From positions 17,844 to 43,830 of the forward strand of contig NWUY0300030719.1 in the NCBI GenBank assembly GCA_004151065.3: 25,987 nucleotides of DNA. Direction: 5' to 3'. Numbering within the stretch: position 1 is the first letter of the stretch; each line of letters opens with the position of its first letter. The position numbers and the translations under genes are program-made. Origin of the DNA: Larix sibirica. Taxonomy: Eukaryota; Streptophyta; Pinopsida; Pinales; Pinaceae. The notes under the pieces are model-generated. The model made no database searches, was not told the origin of the DNA, and worked only from the letters and a program-made list of their open reading frames with translations. Positions 18,534 to 25,987 of this stretch are shown in pieces.

Positions 18534-19311
18534 TCCTCTCCACCATGCAGGTAATGACCGGATGCACCATATTTCTCTCTAATTTGATCATCCACCCAAC
18601 TATTGGGACAAATCATTGGCATATTTCATCTTTAATGATCAGATAAGGAATAATTCTACTATTCAACCTCCTAAATTCTTTCTTGTCAGACTCATGTTTC
18701 CTTCTCTTATCTTTATAGAATGTGACCCATGGTTTCTTTGCCTCCACATTCTAAATAATGAATTTATTTGCTATATCAATTTCTGAATTCATTGATGTAT
18801 TCATGAAATAAAAAATAATAGAATGAGATCAAATATATATTATCAAGTTCAGTGTAAACACTTAATCTTTGGAAATTGGAAAAAAGATAAGTGACTTACT
18901 CTTTATCATGCACCTTTTTTCATTCATTTGGAGTAGCTTCGCTTCCCTTTTGTCCTCATCTTGTTTCTCATCCCAAACCACTATGCCTAGTGTGCCATTG
19001 ATTTGATTGATGTGCTCACCAGAATAATAGAATGACTTGTCTACTATGTACCCCTCTTCCATACACCCTTAAGGTTTTCCCCTTTTCCAAACAGACCCAT
19101 TCAATTTTTCATGTACTTCTCTAAGAATAACATCCAACGACATGAGACCACCTTGGGTAATTCAACCTCATCAACTAGGTGAATTATATGAACCTATAAG
19201 TCCATGAAACTCGTGGGTAGTTTCTTCTCGAACATACAAATAATATCAACTATATCTCAATGCCATCGTGGAATGCTATCCATATGAATCTCCTTTGATG
19301 TGATCCACTGT
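18534..19311 (-). pseudogene. CACTA (En/Spm) transposase remnant with DUF4218-like domain, copy 1
   Basis: Read on the minus strand from 19311, the frame gives CMFEKKLPTSFMDL, a stop, VHIIHLVDEVELPKVV, SCRWMLFLEKYMKN (about 19238-19105), then MEEGYIVDKSFYYSGEHINQ (from 19062). This order of motifs resembles DUF4218 of plant CACTA transposases. A GTAAGT donor (18899-18894) and a TTTAG acceptor (18752-18751) bound a plausible 149-bp intron. The next exon reads EAKKPWVTFYKDKRRKHE and runs to a stop near 18630. The chromovirus lies downstream in the gene's direction. Stops make the gene inactive. The domain call is from motif memory and not from a search. Confidence 0.6.
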
Positions 19312-19312
19312 N
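19312..19312. other. Single N at the end of repeat copy 1
   Basis: The base before it (19311) corresponds exactly to the last base of the window (25987) at the 6,676-bp offset. This is probably a join between assembled pieces. Confidence 0.9.
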
Positions 19313-19553
19313 GCTTCATTACAAAATATTCTGAAGTATTACTTCCTGCTATTAACACAATAAGAGAATTCCTCTTTTTCATTACAAAACAAGTCCATCT
19401 CCTGTCTCGATATTAAAACATTAAATATTGATCAACTCATCTACCTCAAGTATTCCTGGTTGCAGTGATAGCGCCATTTTAGACAACATATATGCTTCCA
19501 TATTCAGTTCCCTATATATGTGTTCGAAGGAAACATATTCAAAAGAGGTCACC
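19313..19553 (-). mobile_element. LINE 3' fragment related to copy B
   Basis: This aligns to 7578-7844 (3' UTR and the end of RNase H of LINE B) at roughly 90% identity, with a deletion of about 19 bp near 19437. The RNase H end reads HIYRELNMEAYMLSK, with Tyr (codon at 19492-19490) at the last catalytic position. Homology stops near 19553, as expected for a 5'-truncated insertion on the minus strand. Its 3' end is lost at the N. Confidence 0.85.
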
Positions 19554-19726
19554 AGAAAAACGATGTTTTTGATCTAGGGTCATGTCTTGGTACGAACAAC
19601 CAATCCTTATCCAAAAGATAAGGCTCCTTAGTTTCATCCCACGTCCTTTTATATTTTATGCATATTATCTCAGTATCATGATCTTTCTGTACATTAATCA
19701 AGTCAAAGGTATCCCACCACTTGCAC
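19549..19726 (-). pseudogene. CACTA transposase exon with DUF4216-like domain, copy 2
   Basis: On the minus strand an acceptor TTTTTAG (AG at 19728-19727) is followed by an open exon reading CKWWDTFDLINVQKDHD, then CIKYKRTWDETKEPYLLDK and WLFVPRHDPRSKTSFFW. It reaches a TGA at 19551-19549, right where the LINE fragment begins. C-x-WWD followed by a Y-x-DP-x-x-A/L-like strand resembles DUF4216, which follows DUF4218 in plant CACTA transposases. The exon is intact over 58 codons. In copy 1 only its first ten or so codons survive. Confidence 0.6.
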
Positions 19727-20093
19727 CTAAAAATAACACATTGGAAAGATGAGAATTAGTCCACTTGCATGATCTCCTGTACCTTTTTTATATAACCTTA
19801 CTTCCCTTGTATTATGTTTCAATCATGGCGGCTAGCATTAATATCATCTTCCACTCCACATTCAAGTGTGACATGTCCATCATCGACATCCTCGGTGCAA
19901 AAATGATGTCCATGTTCCCACGTAGATGGGAACAAATGCAACTATAAAAATGTGAAAAAATGATGCTTCATATGTCTAATAACCCATGAATTTATAGAAA
20001 TCATATAGATTTATAATTCAAAAATGAATTATAAAGTTAAAAATGTACATTGAGATATTATTATAGAGTTGTTGCACCTAATCCCTATGTTTA
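19727..20093 (-). other. Non-coding or intronic part of the CACTA remnant, copy 2
   Basis: Identical by eye to 13051-13417. It lies between the DUF4216-like exon and the chromovirus insertion point and is probably intron plus degraded exon. Confidence 0.35.
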
Positions 20094-20098
20094 GTTCA
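20094..20098. repeat. Target-site duplication, left side, copy 2 (GTTCA)
   Basis: Same sequence and position relative to the LTR as in copy 1. The partner is GTGCA at 25205-25209. Confidence 0.6.
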
Positions 20099-20447
20099 TG
20101 TTAGGGTCCTACCCTAACCCCCCTACTTTGTCAATGCACAAGGCCATATGGCCCATTAGTTAGTTAGTGGATAGTATCTTAATGTGAAAGGCTCTTACTT
20201 ATTGAATACAGGTTCCTAGGTGGTTGGCCCTCATTAATAGTGGTACCACAAGTAGTTAGGACTGTGGCTATTAAAACACTACATAGTAGTAAGATATGTG
20301 TTTAGACAATAATTGTCATTATATTTGGAGCTTTTCGATTGGAGGTTTTCCCCTTGAAGAAGAAAGTGAACATAGTTATCTATTTGATCTATTCTCTCTT
20401 GTATTTTTCTCTGTTATCTCTAAATTTACGCATTTAAGAATATTACA
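20099..20447 (+). repeat. 5' LTR of the chromovirus, copy 2
   Basis: 349 bp, identical by eye to 13423-13771. Confidence 0.9.
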
Positions 20448-20449
20448 AG

Positions 20450-20461
20450 TGGTATCATACC
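20450..20461 (+). promoter_or_regulatory. Primer binding site, copy 2
   Basis: TGGTATCATACC, two bases after the LTR, as in copy 1. Confidence 0.8.
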
Positions 20462-20491
20462 TCTTTCTTGGGAAAAGGGGAAGAGTTTTCT

Positions 20492-21028
20492 AGGGTTTGG
20501 TTCTTTCAAACAAGTCATCTTGGAATTTTCTCTCCAAAATATTTGATGTGTTGCTTTTGGATCTAACATTCATAGGGTACAGAAAAGGAATATGGAGGTA
20601 ACTTGGGTCCAAATTTAAACTTCCAGGTTTCTATAATATTGGTGATATACTTTGATCAAGTTAAGGAAATGTTTCGTAGGGTCTGTCTCTTTCAAACGAG
20701 TCATCTTGGCATTTTTTCTCCAATATTTTGTTTTGTTCCGTTTCAGCATATGAAATTCACATGATACAACAACAACATATAGAGGTAACTTGTGTCCAAA
20801 TTTAAACTTTTAGGTCACTATAAATTTGGAAATATACTCTATGAGAGTTAAAGAAAAATTTTCCAAGGGTTTTTCTCTTTCAAACGTGTCATCTTGGCAT
20901 TTTCACTTCAACTTTTTGGATCTAAAATTCACAAGGTACATAAAAGACAAAATGAAGTAACTTGTGTCATAGTTTCAACTTTTGGGTCACTACCCTTTCA
21001 GAGGTGAACTTTGTGTAAGTTAGGTAAT
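20492..21028 (+). repeat. Three tandem leader units of about 187 bp, copy 2
   Basis: Units start at 20492, 20678 and 20866, matching copy 1 at the 6,676-bp offset. Confidence 0.85.
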
Positions 21029-22000
21029 TTGAATGACCCAAAAACTAGCCCGAAACATGTATTATGGGCAAAATTGTTATATCTAATTATTTTAAACTCC
21101 AAATTGAGTTCCACTAGTCGTATTGGAAAGAAGACAAACTAGACTAATTTTTGTAACAATTTAATATAATTTGTATCTGAAAAATTGGATGTGTGGAAAT
21201 CCATACAAGTTCACCCTTTTGAGAAGGCCAAAAACGACAAAGGCTTTGGAAAATTAACCATATTTTTGCTTGGAACATCAGAATTCAACAAAACATGTGG
21301 CATTGCAAAGTAGACATATCAAAATACCACAAATCAAAATTTTAGGCTTATAGGTGCAACAATTTCACAATTACAGAAGCCTCTAGACCTTCTCTAAATC
21401 AGGGTTTACAAGGAGTTGTGATTATTTCTAAATTTGGCCTCAAACCTTACCTTGACAAGTAAGTTATTTTCTAATAATTCTAGATCTATTTCTAGTGATA
21501 GAAAGCTATTTTTAAAAAAAAATTAAGATAAATGTTCCGGCATCTTTAAATAACACGGATATATATCATTCAGCGGGTAAACCTATGATTGGGGAAGCAT
21601 ACATGTAGAAAATGCAAGGGTACCTAAGCCACATTATTATGCACCCTTGTAACCTTTGTTGGTACCCCTTCAAGTAGTACCACATCAAACAACACCTATA
21701 TATGGACTTCCACTTCCACGTACCCTCAAGTACTATATTAGAATTCCCATAGGTCTACCTAGAACTGGCCTTAGATAAAATAATCAACCATCTTGTTTCT
21801 ATAGTACATTGAGAACGACACTTGGGGAGATCACTCTCTAGTATCTAGGTAGTGGAGTAGTACAACTAAGGGCACAATCTAGCATACTTAGTTAACACCA
21901 TGATATATTGGGCCAAGCACTACTATTGGACCCCACATATATATAAGACAGTTATAGCACCTAACACTGCATTATCCTTAGTACTTGACAGATCCCACCC
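21029..22000 (+). other. Rest of the chromovirus leader, copy 2, non-coding
   Basis: Same AT-rich sequence as 14353-15324, except for an A/C difference near 21070. No motif recognised. Confidence 0.5.
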
Positions 22001-23057
22001 ATGGTGGAACCCTATAAACCACCTCACACCACCACTCCAAACAATATGACCACCCACTCTACTATGAGCAGGTTGGACAAATTGGAAGCTCAATACACAT
22101 ATATTAATGACCAGATTCAACACCTTTAGTAGAGCATCTACATATGGGATCAAACATGGGATAAGAAGTTGGAGACAAAATTAGACTACTGAGAGAAGAT
22201 ATTGGATGAGAAGTTGAACATTTGATAGTTAGTGCCATACATGTAGAAGAACATGTGAATGCATAGCATAGTGAGCCACACTGGGAATAAAATTATCACT
22301 TGGGACTATTTATCCACCAACAACCCCATTCGGGTTCTCATAGCAATAAACCACCCTTTATGGATAATAACACCTAAAACCATTTTCCTAAAGTGGAATT
22401 GAACAAGTTTGATGGTTTTATCCCATCAAGATCGACCACTTAAATGGAACATTACTTCGCCCTTCATGGAATTACTTATGGAATGATAAATTTAAGGTGG
22501 GGGTTTTGTATTTGGATCTAGAATGATGGAAATGGTGGGATTGGCCTAAAAAATACTATGGGTGCTACATTTCTTGGACTCTATTTGTTAAATATATCCA
22601 TGAGCATTATGAGAGAGATCCTCACTATTTGGGATGGCTTACCAAGTTATATCAAACATGCTCAGTCACAAACTTTATCTCATCCTTTGACCAATTACCC
22701 ATCCATACCTAGAAGTTTATAGATTCTTTCTATAAAAAATATTTCGTTAGTGAACTTAAGGCAACAATTAAAGCACAAGTCAAAATGCAAGATCCCGCTA
22801 CTTGTTTGGAAGCATCACAAAGGGCTCTAGAAGTAGAGATGATGATCAATGCACAAACCGACCAATCCTATTTCATTCCCTGCTCAAGCACTACACATGT
22901 CAACTCCTCAAACACAATTTTGTCTCCTCCCTTGAAAGTATAGAGCTTGTCTCCATCATAAATGGTAGACCTACAAAGACGATGAATCCACTATAATTGT
23001 GATGAAAAGTATGCTCCAAGTCATAAATGAAAAAAACATAATTTATTTCACATTGAT
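22001..23057 (+). pseudogene. Chromovirus gag remnant, copy 2
   Basis: Same start, coiled-coil-like stretch, stops and decayed zinc knuckle (22989-23030) as the copy-1 gag. Confidence 0.75.
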
Positions 23058-23600
23058 GTGAATACTCTTACCCATTGCAAAGACATCATTATGGAAGATA
23101 CCCCTAAATTGGAGAATGCTGACCAAACATATCCCATGCAAGAAGAAGTAGAATATGAAGTTCATCAAGAAGAACCACTCATCTTTCTTCATGCTTTGTC
23201 TAGTATTTCATCCTCGCAAACCCTGAAAATTCTGGGCTGCATCAAGCACCACAAATTTGTAGTATTGGTTGGCAGTGGAAGCACCCACAATTTTATTCAC
23301 CAAGAAGTGGCTGAAGAAATACATTGTTATGTCCACATGGTGACCAAATTTCAAATTATGATAGCCAATGGTGGAAAGATGAAATATTAGGGGCATTTTC
23401 AAAATGTGAGGATCCAATTGGGTGATTATCATCTCAAAAATCATATGTTAGCCATCGATATGGGTGGTTTTGATATAGTTTTTGGGGGCATAATGGCTAC
23501 AAACATTGGGGCTAGTCACCATGGACTTCAAGGAATTATAATTGATATTTACTTAGAACTCTCATGCTACACCCTTAAAGGGATTTGGGAAAGCTCTTAG
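23058..23600 (+). pseudogene. Chromovirus protease remnant, copy 2
   Basis: Carries the same Gly in the active-site loop (23271-23273) and the same internal TAG. A G-to-T difference near 23399 lies just after that TAG. Confidence 0.8.
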
Positions 23601-23708
23601 GAAATCATAAATTCTCATTGGATGAAAAACTTATTGAAGAAATGCCACTATGGAATTATTGCTCACTTCCATGCCATACAAACGTGGGACAACACCACAC
23701 TAGAACTC

Positions 23709-23934
23709 CATCCCGACTTACAAAAGGTTTTGGACAAACATCGGTAGGTCTTTGAGATACCTAAGGGTTTTTCCCTATATAGAGGCGAGCATGATCATGA
23801 TCAATCAGGAGCTACTAGAGGCGAGAGTCATTCATCCTATCACCAACCCATATTCATCCCTTGTGATCATGGTTTTAAATAAAGAAGGGAATGGATGCAT
23901 GTATCCTAATTGTTGCACCTTTACACAGAACTAA
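23709..23934 (+). pseudogene. Chromovirus reverse transcriptase N-terminal remnant, copy 2
   Basis: Same two blocks, frame change and loss of the catalytic palm as 17033-17258. Confidence 0.78.
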
Positions 23935-24411
23935 GCAACATCAAAAGGCTTTGTAGTTTCAAAGAATTTCATGTTCACCACTCTAGTCTTATCCATGCAT
24001 GATTTTACTAAGAGATTAGTATTGGAATGCAATGCTTCCATAAAAGGTTTGGGTGAAATCTTAAGGAAATATGGACAACCCTTAGCATTCACCAGTAAGT
24101 AGTGGTGTAATAGGGATTTGGACAAGTTTAACTACAAGGAATAAATGATGGCCATCCTACATGGAGTCAACACATGGTGGCAATATCTCCTAGGGAAGCA
24201 CCACTTGAAGTATTTTTTGGAACAAAGGTTTTCATTCTTGGAGCAAGCTAAATGGGTCATCAAGTTGCTTGGATATGATTATGAGATCATCTACAAAACG
24301 GAAAAATATAATGTTGTGGAAAAGAATTTATTAAGGAAATATGAGGAACATGGATTCCTCTTTGACTTATCTTCTCTGATAGAAGAATGGATAGAAAATG
24401 CATGTCAATAA
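23935..24411 (+). pseudogene. Chromovirus RNase H remnant, copy 2
   Basis: Same frame with two stops and the same replaced catalytic residues as 17259-17735. Confidence 0.82.
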
Positions 24412-24597
24412 TGGCTCCCTAATGTTACTTCATCTTAGCTCATCATGCAACATAAGTGAAACTCCAACATTAACCAATTATCCAACAACCCTTCACCAAA
24501 TATTTACAACCCATCTAAGATTGTTCAAAACACGGGCCATGTGAATTACAACTTAGAGATCAAACCACACTCTGAGATCTAGCCAGTATTTCATGCG
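24412..24597 (+). other. Site of the missing integrase core, copy 2
   Basis: Same short non-coding join as 17736-17921. Confidence 0.7.
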
Positions 24598-24819
24598 AAG
24601 GGTGTGGGTCAAAATTGTCAAGTTCAAACTCCATTACCAAAACTTGATGTAGAAGGCTGCATTTGGCCTTATCCCACAACTATTTTTTCCACACAAGAGC
24701 ATCAACTTCACTAGGTCATGGTCAAGGAATTTCTACCCCAGTGGAAGGATGTGCATCCAGAAGACACTACTTGGGAACCATTATCCCTTTTACAACAACC
24801 TCCCAGATCCCTTGAATAA
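24598..24819 (+). pseudogene. Integrase C-terminal chromodomain remnant, copy 2
   Basis: Same reading as 17922-18143, including VKEFLPQWKDVHPEDTTWEP and the internal stop before it. Confidence 0.78.
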
Positions 24820-24832
24820 AAGGTTGATTTTT

Positions 24833-24844
24833 AAGGGGGAGGAC
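24833..24844 (+). promoter_or_regulatory. Polypurine tract, copy 2
   Basis: AAGGGGGAGGAC directly before the 3' LTR. Confidence 0.85.
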
Positions 24845-24845
24845 A

Positions 24846-25204
24846 TGTTAGGGTTCTACCCTAACCCCCATACTTTTATTAATGTACAAGGCCATAAGGC
24901 CCATTAGCTAGTTAGTGGGTAGTGCCTTAATGTAAAAGGGTCTTACTTATTGAATAAAGGCCCCTAGGTGGTTTCCCCTCATTAATAGCGAGGCCACAAT
25001 TAGTTAGGAATTTTGATATTGAAACACTATATACAGAGTTGTAAGATATGTAATGTTTAGTAAAGAATTGTCATTGTATTCAGATATTTTCTCTTGGAGG
25101 TTTCCCCCTTGAAGAAGCAAGTGAACATATCTATCTATTTCAAGTCTACTCTCTCTTGTATTTTTCTCTATTTTCTCTAAATTTCTTCGTTTAAGAATAT
25201 TACG
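24846..25204 (+). repeat. 3' LTR of the chromovirus, copy 2
   Basis: 359 bp, matching 18170-18528, with the same terminal CG. Confidence 0.9.
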
Positions 25205-25209
25205 GTGCA
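25205..25209. repeat. Target-site duplication, right side, copy 2 (GTGCA)
   Basis: Pairs with GTTCA at 20094-20098, four of five bases. Confidence 0.6.
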
Positions 25210-25987
25210 TCCTCTCCACCATGCAGGTAATGACCGGATGCACCATATTTCTCTCTAATTTGATCATCCACCCAACTATTGGGACAAATCATTGGCATAT
25301 TTCATCTTTAATGATCAGATAAGGAATAATTCTACTATTCAACCTCCTAAATTCTTTCTTGTCAGACTCATGTTTCCTTCTCTTATCTTTATAGAATGTG
25401 ACCCATGGTTTCTTTGCCTCCACATTCTAAATAATGAATTTATTTGCTATATCAATTTCTGAATTCATTGATGTATTCATGAAATAAAAAATAATAGAAT
25501 GAGATCAAATATATATTATCAAGTTCAGTGTAAACACTTAATCTTTGGAAATTGGAAAAAAGATAAGTGACTTACTCTTTATCATGCACCTTTTTTCATT
25601 CATTTGGAGTAGCTTCGCTTCCCTTTTGTCCTCATCTTGTTTCTCATCCCAAACCACTATGCCTAGTGTGCCATTGATTTGATTGATGTGCTCACCAGAA
25701 TAATAGAATGACTTGTCTACTATGTACCCCTCTTCCATACACCCTTAAGGTTTTCCCCTTTTCCAAACAGACCCATTCAATTTTTCATGTACTTCTCTAA
25801 GAATAACATCCAACGACATGAGACCACCTTGGGTAATTCAACCTCATCAACTAGGTGAATTATATGAACCTATAAGTCCATGAAACTCGTGGGTAGTTTC
25901 TTCTCGAACATACAAATAATATCAACTATATCTCAATGCCATCGTGGAATGCTATCCATATGAATCTCCTTTGATGTGATCCACTGT
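25210..25987 (-). pseudogene. CACTA transposase remnant with DUF4218-like domain, copy 2
   Basis: Same minus-strand reading as 18534-19311: the CMFEKKLPTSFMDL segment, MEEGYIVDKSFYYSGEHINQ at 25738, and the plausible intron at 25575-25427. Here the gene can be followed through the chromovirus to its next exon at 19549-19726, which gives the domain order expected of a CACTA transposase. The window ends inside the gene. Confidence 0.6.

Larger units (their letters stand above)
12994..19311. repeat. 6.3-kb long direct repeat, copy 1
   Basis: This aligns without indels to 19670-25987 at a constant offset of 6,676 bp. Apart from nine mismatches in the first 35 bp, only two substitutions were noticed: A/C near 14394/21070 and G/T near 16723/23399. 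The unit contains CACTA transposase pieces and the chromovirus with its LTRs. Copy 1 ends at the N at 19312. Confidence 0.95.
20099..25204 (+). mobile_element. Degenerate Ty3/gypsy chromovirus, copy 2
   Basis: Same structure, deletions and stops as the copy at 13423-18528. The flanking CACTA sequence is duplicated with it, so this copy arose by segmental or assembly duplication and not by a second transposition. Confidence 0.92.
19670..25987. repeat. 6.3-kb long direct repeat, copy 2
   Basis: This is the partner of 12994-19311 at offset 6,676. Its left end runs on into an intact CACTA exon, whereas copy 1 breaks at an N. Its right end is the end of the window. All lesions in the element (stops, frameshifts, Asp losses) are shared with copy 1, so they came before the duplication. 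Confidence 0.95.

Overview
This window is repeat-dense, AT-rich nuclear DNA from a seed plant, most likely a species with a large, transposon-filled genome. The evidence is two plant-type L1 LINEs with a C-terminal RNase H domain, a Ty3/gypsy chromovirus-type LTR element with a tRNA-Met-like primer site, and pieces of a CACTA (En/Spm) transposase gene. I see no intact gene, tRNA, rRNA, CRISPR array or bacterial-style operon. Almost every open frame is a fragment of a decayed transposable element, and the species cannot be named from this sequence.

Layout. 1-254 is a repeat fragment ending at two N's (255-256). It recurs at 2780-3033 with about five base changes. 257-2192 is the 3' end of a plus-strand LINE (copy A): a broken RNase H domain followed by an unusual coding-like, coiled-coil-rich tail and a 3' UTR. 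2207-4446 is an AT-rich block that looks like a minus-strand LTR, with several short tandem duplications. 4450-7466 holds no recognisable gene. 7492-12992 is a longer minus-strand LINE (copy B) carrying ORF1 (zinc knuckle) and ORF2 (endonuclease, reverse transcriptase, RNase H), broken by stops and frameshifts. It stops at an N (12993).

12994-19311 and 19670-25987 are the same sequence at a fixed offset of 6,676 bp, with only two differences noticed by eye outside the first 35 bp. Each copy is a CACTA transposase gene on the minus strand, split by a 5.1-kb degenerate chromovirus with LTRs, primer site, gag, protease, RT, RNase H and chromodomain remnants, polypurine tract and an imperfect target-site duplication. 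19313-19669 joins the copies: a second LINE 3' fragment and the downstream exon of the CACTA gene, preceded by an N (19312).

Inferred order of events: CACTA insertion, then chromovirus insertion into it, then LTR divergence and loss of coding capacity, then a LINE fragment beside the CACTA exon, and last a very recent 6.7-kb duplication or an assembly duplication. Every N lies at a repeat junction and the window ends exactly where the first copy meets its N, so assembly error is a serious possibility. I found no convincing undescribed functional system. The most notable points are the duplication geometry, the nested structure, the coding-like tail of LINE A and the loss of catalytic residues in both element classes.
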